Below are positions 25,614 to 35,185 of a stretch of DNA of 64,000 bases, one piece after another; position 1 is the first letter of the stretch, and each line of letters begins with the position of its first letter. Position numbers and translations under genes: made by a program. The notes beneath the pieces were generated by a model. The model was not told the origin of the DNA. It saw only the letters and a list, made by a program, of their open reading frames with translations, and searched no databases. Source of the DNA: Alphaproteobacteria bacterium (GTDB lineage Bacteria > Pseudomonadota > Alphaproteobacteria > GCA-016699305); the NCBI GenBank assembly GCA_016699305.1, contig CP064970.1:744001-808000 (forward strand). The letters are read 5' to 3'.

Positions 25614-27089
25614 TTAGACGCTCACGGCTTTGTTGGACAACGACTCGCCCGCCAGGACCGTCAACTGGCCTGGCAGGGCGTTGGCCCATTGCGAGATGCT
25701 GCCCGCGCCCAGGCATACGACGAAATCGCCCGGCTGGGCCAGATCATGCACCAAGCCGGCCAGACGCTCGGGCCCTTCCAGAGTCAGGACCTGGCGATGC
25801 CCGTGGGCGCGCAGCTTTTCGGCCAACATATCGCGGTTGATGCCTTCGATGGGCGGCTCGCCTGCAGCATAGACATCGGCCACGATCACGATATCCGCCT
25901 CGTTAAAGCAGGTGCAGAACTCCTCGAACAGGCTGGCCAGGCGCGTATAGCGATGCGGCTGCATGACGGCGATGGTGCGGCCCTTGCCGCCGGTGGCCAG
26001 ACGCGCCGCCGATAAGACGGCGGCGATCTCCACCGGATGATGGCCGTAATCGTCGATGACGGTCACCCCGTTCACTTCGCCCGTGCGGGTAAAGCGACGT
26101 TTGACGCCGGTGAACTCGGCCAAGGCGGCGCGCAAGGCGGATTCGGGCAGGTCCATGGTGACGCCCACGGCCAAGGCGGCCAGCGCGTTTTGCACATTGT
26201 GCCGGCCCAGCATGGACAAGTTCATCTGCGGCATGCGGCGCTCTTTTCCGGTGCGGCGGTCGGTGATGACGGCGTCGAATAGGCTGCCATCTCGCGTGGT
26301 TTCCACATCCACGGCGCGGATATCGGCCTGTGGCGTGAACCCATAAGTCACGATGCGCCGATCATCCAAAACCGGGATCAACGACTGGACTTCCGGATGG
26401 TCCAGGCACATGACGGCAAAGCCGTAAAAGGGGATATTCTCGACAAAAGTGGCGAAGGCGCGCCGGACGGCGTCGAAATCGCCGTAATGGTCCATATGCT
26501 CGGGGTCGATATTGGTGACCACGGCGATGGTGGCGGGCAGATGGGTGAATGTGCCGTCGGATTCGTCCGACTCCACGATCATCCAATCGCCCGCGCCCAG
26601 GCGCGCATTGGTGCCATAGGAATTGATGATTCCGCCATTGATAACGGTGGGGTCCATTCCCGCTTTGTCGAATACCGAGGCGATCAGCGAGGTGGTGGTG
26701 GTCTTGCCATGCGTGCCGCCCACGGCCACCGACCATTTCAGGCGCATCAGCTCGGCCAACATCTCGGCGCGACGCACCACGGGGATAAAGGCCGCGCGGG
26801 CGGCCACGATCTCGGGATTGTCTTTCTTGACGGCGGAGGAGACGACCACCACACCCGCCATGCCCAGATTTTCGGCGCGATGGCCGATCGCCACGGGAAT
26901 GCCGCGCGCGCGAAGACGCTGGACATTGGCGCTTTCGGCCAGATCGCTGCCTTGCACGCGATAGCCCAGATTGTGGAGAATCTCGGCGATGCCGCTCATG
27001 CCGATGCCGCCAATGCCCAAGAAATGCACCGTTCCCACCGGCAAAGGGGTGGGGCTAAGCCGGGGCTGAAGAATCTGAGGGTGTCTCAT
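25614..27089 (-). CDS. murC: UDP-N-acetylmuramate--L-alanine ligase
   Basis: ATP-dependent Mur ligase that adds L-alanine to UDP-MurNAc. The N-terminal UDP-binding domain has VHFLGIGGIGMSGIAEIL, the ATP loop is VGGTHGKTTTTSL, and the C-terminal domain has VIDDYGHHPVEI and MQPHRYTR. The 491 residues fit MurC. The start at 27089 overlaps the murG stop (ATGA). The open frame extends almost 900 bases further upstream, but that stretch is an antisense-like shadow of murG and is not part of the protein. Confidence 0.96.
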   Translation of the reverse strand: MRHPQILQPRLSPTPLPVGTVHFLGIGGIGMSGIAEILHNLGYRVQGSDLAESANVQRLRARGIPVAIGHRAENLGMAGVVVVSSAVKKDNPEIVAARAAFIPVVRRAEMLAELMRLKWSVAVGGTHGKTTTTSLIASVFDKAGMDPTVINGGIINSYGTNARLGAGDWMIVESDESDGTFTHLPATIAVVTNIDPEHMDHYGDFDAVRRAFATFVENIPFYGFAVMCLDHPEVQSLIPVLDDRRIVTYGFTPQADIRAVDVETTRDGSLFDAVITDRRTGKERRMPQMNLSMLGRHNVQNALAALAVGVTMDLPESALRAALAEFTGVKRRFTRTGEVNGVTVIDDYGHHPVEIAAVLSAARLATGGKGRTIAVMQPHRYTRLASLFEEFCTCFNEADIVIVADVYAAGEPPIEGINRDMLAEKLRAHGHRQVLTLEGPERLAGLVHDLAQPGDFVVCLGAGSISQWANALPGQLTVLAGESLSNKAVSV

Positions 27090-28240
27090 GTGGATGCGCG
27101 TCCTTGCGCGTTGACGCGCACCGAACCCAGGCGTTCGACCATGTCGGCCAATTGGCGCGCAGCGTGGGGATGGCTGAGCGTCCGGCTGGCACTGGCGGCC
27201 AATTGCAAGGTCGCGGGAATGCCCAGCAATGATTCCAGACGTGCCGCCAGGGATTCGCTGGTTAAACTGGCCTCGGCCATGACCCAGGCGGCCCCTGCCG
27301 CTTCGGCTTCGCGGACATTGGCGCTTTGCTCGTCGCGCAAGGCATGGGGATAAGGCACGAAGATCGCCGGACGTCCGGCGGTCATGATCTCGGCCACGCT
27401 GGAAGCCCCCGCCCGCGCGATGACCAGATGGCACGCGGTCAAGCGTTCGGTGATGTCGGAAAAGAAAGTTTGCACGTCGCCTTCCACCCCGGAATCGCGC
27501 AACAAAGCTTGGGCGCGGGCCAGGAAGTCCTGAGGCGCTTGCAAGTCGATGCGCAGATTCTGCCGCAAGCTCAAAGGCAGATGCATCACGGATTCGGCCA
27601 CGATCTGCGCCAGTTTCTGCGCGCCTTGGCTGCCGCCGATGACCAAAATCTTCAGTTTTTGCCCTTGCGTGGCGGGGTAGGGCTGCGCGCCGATGGCGGC
27701 GATCGCTTCGCGCACGGGGGTGCCGGTCGTCACCATGCGGCCCGCTTCGATATCCTCGCAGCCTTGCGTTTTGGCGAAGGAGGTGGCCACCAGCCAAGCG
27801 CGGTGTCGGAAAGAGATATTGGCCTTGCCCATGACGGCATTGGCTTCGTGTATCGCCATCGGGATGCCGTATATCCACGCGGCCCACAGCGGCGGCAATG
27901 TGGGATAGCCGCCAAAGCCCAGCACCATGGCCGGACGTTGGACGCCGAACCATGTCAGCGCGCATGCCAGCCCCATTCCGGCCTTGATGACGCCCGCGAG
28001 CTTGGCAAAGATCGAACCGCCGCCACGGCCTGCAGGCAGCACCACGACTTTCAGGCCGCGCGGCAGAGCGTCTTTCAGAAAACGCCGTCCCCGCACATCG
28101 GTCGCCAAGGTCACGCGCTGTCCGCGTTCCAAAAGTTCCGCCGCCACCGCCAAAGCGGGAAAGACGTGACCGCCCGTCCCTCCTGCCGCCAGGATGATGG
28201 GGCGTTTCAGGATGACGGCGGCGGGGTCCGTGACGGTCAT
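27086..28240 (-). CDS. murG: Undecaprenyldiphospho-muramoylpentapeptide beta-N-acetylglucosaminyltransferase
   Basis: Peripheral inner-membrane GT28 transferase that adds GlcNAc to lipid I, making lipid II. The N-terminal glycine-rich loop is LAAGGTGGHVFPALAVA, a second loop is VLGFGGYPTLPPLWAA, and the UDP-GlcNAc site contains LVIGGSQGAQ and ARAGASSVAEI. The start at 28240 is chosen because its ATG overlaps the ftsW stop (ATGA); an upstream in-frame ATG at 28258 exists. Length 384 residues. Confidence 0.96.
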   Translation of the reverse strand: MTVTDPAAVILKRPIILAAGGTGGHVFPALAVAAELLERGQRVTLATDVRGRRFLKDALPRGLKVVVLPAGRGGGSIFAKLAGVIKAGMGLACALTWFGVQRPAMVLGFGGYPTLPPLWAAWIYGIPMAIHEANAVMGKANISFRHRAWLVATSFAKTQGCEDIEAGRMVTTGTPVREAIAAIGAQPYPATQGQKLKILVIGGSQGAQKLAQIVAESVMHLPLSLRQNLRIDLQAPQDFLARAQALLRDSGVEGDVQTFFSDITERLTACHLVIARAGASSVAEIMTAGRPAIFVPYPHALRDEQSANVREAEAAGAAWVMAEASLTSESLAARLESLLGIPATLQLAASASRTLSHPHAARQLADMVERLGSVRVNAQGRAST

Positions 28241-29364
28241 GATTCCAGGGATTCCCATGTCTCGTATCGCTTTCGTGTCAGGGACAAGATCATACCCGCC
28301 GCCAGGGCCAATGCCCAGAGGGAAGAACCGCCATAAGAGATAAAGGGCAAGGTCATGCCTTTGGTGGGCGTGAGATGCAAGGCGGAACCCATATTGATGA
28401 AGGCCTGCATGCCCATCTGCACCAACAATCCGCCCGCCGCGAGCAGGGCGAAAAGATTGCGTTCGTTACGGAGTGCCAACAGGCCGCGTATGGTGATGAA
28501 GGCGAACAAAGCGATGATGAAGAGGCAGACGATGGCCCCCATTTCCTCGCCCGCGACGGCAAAGATGAAATCGGCATGGGCATCGGGCAGATGGTTCTTG
28601 ACGGTGCCTTCTCCGGGACCGGCTCCCAATAGGCCGCCATTGGCGAAAGCTTCCAGGGCGCGTTGAACCTGATAGGTGTCGCCGCTGGCCGGGTCCAGGA
28701 AACGGTCGATGCGGCTGGTGACATGGGGAAATGTCAGATACGCGCCATAGGCGGCAATCGCGCCCACGGGTAAGATCGCCACGACCCAGCGCACGGATAA
28801 TCCGGCCATGAACAACTGACAGCCCGACGTGAACAAGATCAGTAAGGTCATGCCCATGTCAGGCTGCATCAGCAGCAAGCCAAAGGCCAAACTCAGCAGA
28901 GCCAAGCCCAGCAGACGACCGGGAAAGCCCGGCGCTTGGATGCCATGGGCCAACAGCCAAGCCAGGCTGACGGCCAGGCAAGGCTTTAAGAACTCCGAAG
29001 GCTGAAAGGACAGGCCGGGCAAGGCCAGCCAACGGCGCGCGCCTTTGATCTCGACTCCCCAAAACAAGGTGGCGGCCACCAGAACGAGAGAGATTAAGCA
29101 TCCCACCACCGCCAGGCGTCGCGTCGATACGGGGCTAAGCAGCGAGGTGGCCAACATGACGAACAAGCCCACCACCAGCACGATCATGTGGCGTTCAAAG
29201 AAATAGAAGGGCGATAGGCCGATGCGTCCGGCCACGGCCGAGCCTGCGGCCTGGATCAGCACGATGCCCAGCAGCATCAGCAAACCAATCGCGCCCAATG
29301 TCCAGCGATCCACCGTCCACCACCAGCGGCTGAGCAAAGAAGGATCCGCGCGGTTGGGCATCAT
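28237..29364 (-). CDS. ftsW: Lipid II polymerase FtsW (SEDS family)
   Basis: Polytopic SEDS glycosyltransferase that polymerises septal peptidoglycan with FtsI. About ten membrane helices are present, with the family blocks RRWLALPGLSFQPSEFLKPC, GLLGAGPGEGTVKNHLPDAH (containing the essential aspartate) and THTP-like LTPTKGMTLPFISYGGSS. The start at 29364 has AGGGGA 8 bases upstream, a site that overlaps the mraY stop codon. murD, which normally separates mraY from ftsW, is absent; only 11 bp lie between the two genes. Confidence 0.95.
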   Translation of the reverse strand: MMPNRADPSLLSRWWWTVDRWTLGAIGLLMLLGIVLIQAAGSAVAGRIGLSPFYFFERHMIVLVVGLFVMLATSLLSPVSTRRLAVVGCLISLVLVAATLFWGVEIKGARRWLALPGLSFQPSEFLKPCLAVSLAWLLAHGIQAPGFPGRLLGLALLSLAFGLLLMQPDMGMTLLILFTSGCQLFMAGLSVRWVVAILPVGAIAAYGAYLTFPHVTSRIDRFLDPASGDTYQVQRALEAFANGGLLGAGPGEGTVKNHLPDAHADFIFAVAGEEMGAIVCLFIIALFAFITIRGLLALRNERNLFALLAAGGLLVQMGMQAFINMGSALHLTPTKGMTLPFISYGGSSLWALALAAGMILSLTRKRYETWESLES

Positions 29365-29375
29365 GGCCGTGTCCC

Positions 29376-30461
29376 CTAGCGCAGTTTCAAGGTGGACAGC
29401 CCCACCAGGGCCAGAATGGCCGCGATGATCCAAAACCGGATGACGACGGTGGATTCCGCCCAGCCCAGCTTCTCGAAGTGATGGTGCAAGGGGGCCATGC
29501 GAAAGACACGTTTTCCCGTGGTCTTAAAGGACAAGACCTGAATGATGACCGAGACGGTCTCCAGGACGAACAACCCGCCGATGATGGCCAAGACGATTTC
29601 GTGCTTGGTGATGACGGCGATGGTGCCCAGCGCGCTGCCGATGGCCAAAGAGCCGGTATCGCCCATGAAGACCTGGGCAGGCGGCGCGTTGAACCACAAG
29701 AAACCCAATGATGCGCCCAGCAAAGCCCCACAAAAAACGGCCATCTCGCCCGCGCCGGGTACGAAATGCAGATGCAGGTAATTGGCGAAGACGGCATTGC
29801 CGGTCAGATAGGCGATAAGGCCCAGACAGACAGCCGCGAACATGGTGGGGACGGTGACAAGGCCGTCCAGCCCATCGGTCAGATTGACGGCGTTGCTGCT
29901 GCCGGTGATGACCAAAACGGCAAAGGGAATGAACAAAGGACCCAAGGGGATCAACACGTCCTTGAAAAAGGGGACGGCCAGGCCTCCGGCCAGGCCCCCG
30001 GGGCTGGCCTTGAAGATCAGTAAGGCGGCCACGCAAGACAGCATGATTTCAAGTCCCAGCCGCGTGCGGGCGCTGATGCCTTTGGTGTCGCGGCGCGAAA
30101 GCTTCAGATAGTCATCGGCAAAGCCGATCGCCCCAAATCCCAAAGTGACGCACAGCACCACCCAGACATACATATTGGTCAAGTCGGACCATAAAAGTGT
30201 GCTGATGAACACCGAAGGCAGGATCATCAACGCGCCCAAAGTGGGCGTGCCTTTTTTGCGCAGATGGCTCTCGGGGCCATCATGGCGGATCGGCTGGCCG
30301 TGGCCTTGCATTTTGCGCAGCCATCGGATCATCGGCGGAGCGATGACAAAGCAGATGATCAGCGCGGTCAATATCGCCGCGCCCGTGCGGAAGGTGATGT
30401 AGCGAAATAGATTGAACAGCAGCAGATCGCCCGAATAGGGCGCCAAGAGATTATACAGCAT
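29376..30461 (-). CDS. mraY: Phospho-N-acetylmuramoyl-pentapeptide-transferase
   Basis: Inner-membrane enzyme that transfers phospho-MurNAc-pentapeptide to undecaprenyl phosphate, forming lipid I. Ten membrane helices are apparent in 361 residues. Diagnostic segments are KKGTPTLGALMIL, GFADDYLKLSRRDTKGIS (catalytic aspartates), NLTDGLDGLV and MAPLHHHFEKLGWAE. Its start lies inside the last codons of murE (11-base overlap), leaving no room for murF, which normally sits between them. Confidence 0.97.
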   Translation of the reverse strand: MLYNLLAPYSGDLLLFNLFRYITFRTGAAILTALIICFVIAPPMIRWLRKMQGHGQPIRHDGPESHLRKKGTPTLGALMILPSVFISTLLWSDLTNMYVWVVLCVTLGFGAIGFADDYLKLSRRDTKGISARTRLGLEIMLSCVAALLIFKASPGGLAGGLAVPFFKDVLIPLGPLFIPFAVLVITGSSNAVNLTDGLDGLVTVPTMFAAVCLGLIAYLTGNAVFANYLHLHFVPGAGEMAVFCGALLGASLGFLWFNAPPAQVFMGDTGSLAIGSALGTIAVITKHEIVLAIIGGLFVLETVSVIIQVLSFKTTGKRVFRMAPLHHHFEKLGWAESTVVIRFWIIAAILALVGLSTLKLR

Positions 30462-31944
30462 GGGACGTGTTCTCCGGTGACAGTTGCGCCAATATGGACT
30501 TGGCTATTTCGATATCATCAAAGGGGAAGACCTGTTCGCCGACGATCTGGCCGCTTTCATGGCCCTTGCCCGCGATGACCAGAACGTCTCCTTGCGCCAA
30601 GGAATGGATGGCGGTGTGGATGGCCTGGGCGCGGTCGCCCATCTCAACGGCCTTGGGACAATTCGCCATGATGGCGCGGCGGATGGCGGCGGCGTCTTCG
30701 TGGCGGGGGTTGTCGTCGGTCACGATGACAGCATCTGCCAGACGCTGGGCGATCTGCCCCATCAAGGCCCGTTTGCCGGAGTCGCGATTGCCGCCGCAGC
30801 CGAACACCACCCAAAGACGCCCTGGCGTATGCGCACGCAAGGCGTTCAGAATTTCCTCTAATGCGTCGGGCTTATGCGCATAATCCACATAGACCGCCGC
30901 GCCGCAAGGATGCGCGCCGACATAGTGCAAACGCCCGGGCACGCCCTGCAACCGAGGTAGAACCGCGATGATCTTTTCAAGGGGCGTTTCGTCGGCATGC
31001 ACCAAGGCCATGGCGGCCAAGACGTTATAGGCTTGAAAGCGTCCGGCCAAGGGCAAGGTTACGGCATGGGTCGCGCTTTGGGTCACCAGTTGGAAGCTTT
31101 GGCCATTATTGGTCAGCTTGTGATCCGTGATGCGCCAGGAGCAATGCGGCTGGGATCCATAAGAGATCACGCGAATGCCGCGCTTTTGGCATATATCGCG
31201 CGCGGAAGAGAAGGCGGACATGTCGCCGTTCAAGACAGCTATGCCATCGGCGGGAAGAAGCTCGCTGAATAGGCGAAGTTTGGCTTGAAGATAGGCCTCG
31301 ATCGTCAGATGGTCGTCCAGATGGTCGCGCCCAAAGCCGGTGAAGGCGGCGGCGCGAAGGCGCACGGCATCGGGGCGGTGTTGGTCCAGACCTTGGCTGG
31401 AGGCTTCAAAGGCCAGGTGCGACACACCGCCTGCGGCCAATGCGGCCAGTTTGGCATGCAAGGCCACCGGGGCCAGCGTGGTCATTGAGCCATATTCCGA
31501 GCCGGTCGAAGTGACCAGGCCGATGGTGCCCAGACTGGCCGCATTCTGCCCCAGAAGATTCCATATCTGTTGTGCCAGGCACACGGTGGATGTCTTGCCG
31601 CTGGTGCCGGTGACGGCGGCGATGAATGGAGGCTGGGCATGGGCAAAAAGCGCGCTGGCCAAATGAGAAAGCCGCGCGCGGGGATGCGGGTCGCGGATCA
31701 CCGGCACGCCTTCGGGCACCAAGGTCTCAGGCACGGCCAGAACGGCCACGGCTCCGGCGGCCAAGGCAGCTGGGATAAAGGCCGCGCCGTCTTGACGCTT
31801 GCCGGGGATGGCCGCGAACAGATATCCCGGACGAATGGCGCGCGAATCCTCGCTGATCCCCGCAATCATGGGATTCTGGCCCCGCGGGGATTCTGGCCCG
31901 GCCAGGTCCGAGAGGGGCAAGGGGGTGAAAGCGGGATCATTCAT
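30451..31944 (-). CDS. murE: UDP-MurNAc-L-Ala-D-Glu--meso-diaminopimelate ligase
   Basis: ATP-dependent Mur ligase that adds the third residue of the stem peptide. The ATP loop is VTGTSGKTSTV, and the C-terminal domain has YVDYAHKPDALEEIL and DDNPRHED; the DNPR motif marks meso-diaminopimelate specificity. GKGHESGQ lies near the C-terminus. The start at 31944 overlaps the ftsI stop by 8 bases and has AGGA upstream. The length of 497 residues is that of a single MurE, with no MurF fused to it. Confidence 0.95.
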   Translation of the reverse strand: MNDPAFTPLPLSDLAGPESPRGQNPMIAGISEDSRAIRPGYLFAAIPGKRQDGAAFIPAALAAGAVAVLAVPETLVPEGVPVIRDPHPRARLSHLASALFAHAQPPFIAAVTGTSGKTSTVCLAQQIWNLLGQNAASLGTIGLVTSTGSEYGSMTTLAPVALHAKLAALAAGGVSHLAFEASSQGLDQHRPDAVRLRAAAFTGFGRDHLDDHLTIEAYLQAKLRLFSELLPADGIAVLNGDMSAFSSARDICQKRGIRVISYGSQPHCSWRITDHKLTNNGQSFQLVTQSATHAVTLPLAGRFQAYNVLAAMALVHADETPLEKIIAVLPRLQGVPGRLHYVGAHPCGAAVYVDYAHKPDALEEILNALRAHTPGRLWVVFGCGGNRDSGKRALMGQIAQRLADAVIVTDDNPRHEDAAAIRRAIMANCPKAVEMGDRAQAIHTAIHSLAQGDVLVIAGKGHESGQIVGEQVFPFDDIEIAKSILAQLSPENTSHAV

Positions 31945-33673
31945 GCCTTGAGTCCTGATAGAGCGCCGGGTCAATGGCAAGCATTTCTTTGACGACCGCG
32001 TCATCATCGGCCACGGGCACGATTCCCATCAAGGGAGCGACCCGGCTGACCACGCGCCCGGCCATGGGCGCGGCCACCCAGCCGCCCGTGGCGAATCCGG
32101 CGGTTTCTTTGATTCCTTTGGGTTCGTCCAACATGGCAAACACCACATAACGCGGGGCATGAGCCGGGAAGATGCCGACGAAAGAGGATAACCGGGCGTT
32201 CTTGTTATAGCCGCCCACGCCCAATTTCTCGGCGGTGCCTGTCTTGCCGCCCACCACATAGCCGGCGGCATTGGCCGCCTTGGCCGTGCCCTCGGTGACC
32301 ACCAGACGCATCAGCTTGCGCATCTGGTTCGAGACTTTCGAGCTGATGACTCTTTCCGCCATCGGGGGATGGTCCAGCTTTAACAATGTGGGGCTGTGAT
32401 ATGTGCCGCCATTGACGACGGCGGATATCGCCGCGCAGAGCTGCAAAGCCGTCACGGCGATGCCATGGCCGAAGGACACGGTCATTAAGGTCAGGTCTTT
32501 CCATTGGCGAGGCACCATGGGCACGCCGCTTTCGGGCAGCTCCAGGTCCAGCGCATTTAACAGGCGCAGATCGGTCAGGAACTGGCTCATGGCCTCGGCT
32601 CCCAGTTTCAGCCCGATACGCGCCGCGCCGATATTCGAGGAATGCAGATAGATTTCAGGAACCGTCAACCAACGATTCTCGGGATGGAAATCGCTGATAC
32701 GAAACCGCCCCGATGTGATGGCCTTGGTGGCGTCAAAGCGATCCGCCATTTTGATAATGCCCCGATCCAAGGCGGCGGCAATGGTGAAAGTCTTAAAGGT
32801 CGATCCCATCTCGTAAACGCCCAACGATGCTCGGTTGAAGCGAGCGTTGTCCGAGGCGGATTCGGGCGCGTTGGGATCGAAATCGGGTAAGGAAACCATG
32901 CCCAGCACTTCGCCGGTGTTCACATCCATCACCACGCCCGCCGCGCCCAAGGCGTGGAATTGGTTCATCGCGCTGCTGAGTTCTTCACGCAAAATATGTT
33001 GGATGCGTAGATCCAGCGCCAAAGGCAAAGCCGTGGTGCGCGTGCGTAGATCGTGGTCCATCCCCTTTTCCACGCCGGACAAGCCGTCATCATCGATGCC
33101 GGTATAGCCCAGCACATGCGCGGCCAAAGTGCCCGAAGGATAGACGCGGCGGCTGTCTTTCTGGAAAAACAGTCCGGGGATGCCCAAAGCGTTGATGGCC
33201 TCGTATTGGCGCGGGGTCAGATGACGCCGGACCCAGACGAAACGCCGGCGGCTTTTCATGTCCTCCATCAATCGGGGCTTGTCGATATCCTTCAACACCG
33301 TGGCCAGTTTGGTTGCCGCCTCGCCTGGGTTCAGCACTTGGGCCGGATCGGCATAAAGCGAGACGGTAGGCAAAGAGCTGGCCAGCGGCGTGCCGTTGCG
33401 GTCCACGATGTCGGCGCGGCCTGTTCCGGCCTCGCCTGCCGCGCTGGAATCGGATTCCTCCACGCTGTGCCAGACCGACACGTCAATCAGGCGCACGGCC
33501 AATCCGAAAAAACAGATGCCTGCCAGAATGGCGACAATCAGCAGTCGCGCATGCGCCATATCCACGCAGGCTTGCAAAGGGCTTAGCGCCGCGCCGGCCA
33601 TGCCGGCTGCGGACGGGTTCCCGCCAAGGTTCAGCCCCGGCAGAAGGGGCATCCGTGGAGCGCCCCTAGCCAA
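31937..33673 (-). CDS. ftsI: Peptidoglycan transpeptidase FtsI (PBP3)
   Basis: Class B PBP that cross-links septal peptidoglycan, anchored by one membrane helix (about residues 43-62). The dimerisation domain contains RADIVDRNGTPLASSLPT, and the transpeptidase has the three active-site motifs STFK (in MGSTFKTFTIA), SSN (in LHSSNIGAAR) and KTG (in GGKTGTAEKLG). The start given is a TTG with a strong GGGGGG site 5 bases upstream; the ATG at 33652 is an alternative. It overlaps murE and follows ftsL by 13 bases. Confidence 0.94.
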   Translation of the reverse strand: MARGAPRMPLLPGLNLGGNPSAAGMAGAALSPLQACVDMAHARLLIVAILAGICFFGLAVRLIDVSVWHSVEESDSSAAGEAGTGRADIVDRNGTPLASSLPTVSLYADPAQVLNPGEAATKLATVLKDIDKPRLMEDMKSRRRFVWVRRHLTPRQYEAINALGIPGLFFQKDSRRVYPSGTLAAHVLGYTGIDDDGLSGVEKGMDHDLRTRTTALPLALDLRIQHILREELSSAMNQFHALGAAGVVMDVNTGEVLGMVSLPDFDPNAPESASDNARFNRASLGVYEMGSTFKTFTIAAALDRGIIKMADRFDATKAITSGRFRISDFHPENRWLTVPEIYLHSSNIGAARIGLKLGAEAMSQFLTDLRLLNALDLELPESGVPMVPRQWKDLTLMTVSFGHGIAVTALQLCAAISAVVNGGTYHSPTLLKLDHPPMAERVISSKVSNQMRKLMRLVVTEGTAKAANAAGYVVGGKTGTAEKLGVGGYNKNARLSSFVGIFPAHAPRYVVFAMLDEPKGIKETAGFATGGWVAAPMAGRVVSRVAPLMGIVPVADDDAVVKEMLAIDPALYQDSRHE

Positions 33674-33686
33674 GGCTACCCCCCTT

Positions 33687-34190
33687 TTAGTTCTGAGGTG
33701 TCAGCGCGGCAAGGCGCAGGACGGGTTCGCCATTCTCATCCAGATATGCGCCATCCCACGTCCCTTCCTCCATCATCGCAACGCGCTGAGGCGTGGCTGC
33801 GGGAGCGGGGCGACGTATGGCGGCGGCAGGCTTGACGACGCTTGTCGTGCCCAACAGGACCTTACCATTGGCCGGCTGTTCGACGCGGGCCACCAAGGGC
33901 GCGGGATCCTGGTTCAGTCGGCGCATGGCACCGGCGGCCATGATCTGTTGATGATCGGCGTTCTTCAGGCCCAGATGACGCGCGGCCAGACGCTCCAAAC
34001 GCTTGGGCTGGTTCAGCAAGGCCCATTCGGCCTGCAGCACATGCAAGGATTCCCGTTCGGCCATCATTTGGACGTGGGTATCTTGCAAGGCGCGACGCGC
34101 CTCGTCGTAATGATACGATGTCTTGTAGAGGACGACGCTCATCAGGATCGTCGTGACGGCACCCAAGATCGTCATGCGGCGGCTGTTCAT
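33687..34190 (-). CDS. ftsL: Cell division protein FtsL
   Basis: Small bitopic divisome protein that pairs with FtsB through a leucine-rich coiled coil. A membrane helix (about residues 6-22, ILGAVTTILMSVVLYKT) is followed by a heptad-patterned helix, including ALQDTHVQMMAERESLHVLQ, and the conserved block NQPKRLERLAARHLGL. The proline/alanine-rich C-terminal part (about 100-167) is longer than in E. coli, as usual for alphaproteobacteria. The start at 34190 overlaps the rsmH stop (ATGA). Confidence 0.88.
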   Translation of the reverse strand: MNSRRMTILGAVTTILMSVVLYKTSYHYDEARRALQDTHVQMMAERESLHVLQAEWALLNQPKRLERLAARHLGLKNADHQQIMAAGAMRRLNQDPAPLVARVEQPANGKVLLGTTSVVKPAAAIRRPAPAATPQRVAMMEEGTWDGAYLDENGEPVLRLAALTPQN

Positions 34191-35185
34191 GCTGCGGATC
34201 TCCTCTGAGATAGGCACGGGGAATCCAGCCGGATCGCCGCGCGCAGCTTGGCCGAGCGCGAACGGGGGTTGGCAGCGATTTCCTCGGGCGAGGGTGTCAC
34301 GGCGCGCGATGTCAGGACCTGCCAACGCGCACAGACGGCGGCGGCGGCGGGCTGATGGCGCGAGGGGGCGGGCGCGCGGCTCGACCCTTGGCGCAGGAAG
34401 TTTTTGACGCAGCGATCCTCCAGCGAATGGAAGGCCACCACCACCAGGCGTCCGCCCGGGCGCAATATCTGCTCGGCGGCGGCCAGGCCGCGCTCCACTT
34501 CGCCCAGCTCGTCATTGGCGGCCATGCGCAGGGCCTGGAACGTGCGCGTGGCGGGATCAGTGCCGGTGCGTGCCGCCTGGGCCTGGCCCACGGGGCCTAG
34601 GGCCTTGCGGATCAGATCGGCCAATTCATGGGTGCGTGTTAAGGGGTGTTCCTGCCGCGCCTGCACGATGGCGCGCACGATGCGACCGGCACCCCGTTCT
34701 TCGCCAAGCTCCGCGATCAAGGCCACAAGCTCGGCCTCGGGCATGGTGTTGACCAGGTCCGCTGCGCTGGCACCCTCGCCCTCGGGACCTTCCATCCGCA
34801 TATCCAAAGGGCCGTCCTTTTGAAAGGAAAAGCCGCGCGCCGCTTCGTCCAACTGGTCCGAAGACAGGCCCAGGTCCAACGTCACGCCATCGACCTGGGT
34901 CACGCCCATCTCGCGCAACACCTGCCCCATCTGCCCGAAGCGACCGGATACAAGCGTTAAACGACCGGCGAAAGCATCGGCCCATTCCTGGGCGCGCGCC
35001 AAAGCCTGCGGGTCGCGGTCGATCCCGATCACTTTGGTGTCGGTGGATTGTAAAATGGCGCGGCTCCATCCGCCGCCGCCAAAGGTGCCGTCCACATAGG
35101 TGCCGCCCGAGACAGGGGCCAGATGCGCCAACATTTCCGCCGGCATGACGCTGCGGTGGCAGGACGGGGCGAGGGTAAGGCTCAT
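34187..35185 (-). CDS. rsmH: 16S rRNA (cytosine1402-N4)-methyltransferase
   Basis: SAM-dependent enzyme (MraW) that methylates C1402 of 16S rRNA in the ribosomal P site. The SAM region is YVDGTFGGGGWSRAIL, and the family blocks GLSSDQLDEAARGFSFQKDG, PLDMRM and LVVVAFHSLEDRCVKNFL are all present. Length 332 residues. Its start ATG overlaps the mraZ stop. Confidence 0.96.
   Translation of the reverse strand: MSLTLAPSCHRSVMPAEMLAHLAPVSGGTYVDGTFGGGGWSRAILQSTDTKVIGIDRDPQALARAQEWADAFAGRLTLVSGRFGQMGQVLREMGVTQVDGVTLDLGLSSDQLDEAARGFSFQKDGPLDMRMEGPEGEGASAADLVNTMPEAELVALIAELGEERGAGRIVRAIVQARQEHPLTRTHELADLIRKALGPVGQAQAARTGTDPATRTFQALRMAANDELGEVERGLAAAEQILRPGGRLVVVAFHSLEDRCVKNFLRQGSSRAPAPSRHQPAAAAVCARWQVLTSRAVTPSPEEIAANPRSRSAKLRAAIRLDSPCLSQRRSAA

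Noticed and set aside
26397..27353. A 318-codon plus-strand frame across murC and murG
   Set aside because: Composition is typical of the complement of GC-rich coding DNA and it lies opposite two certain genes.
27090..27965. Long open extension upstream of murC in the same frame
   Set aside because: It overlaps murG, has no Mur-like sequence and no ribosome-binding site; murC starts at 27089 by homology and ATGA overlap.
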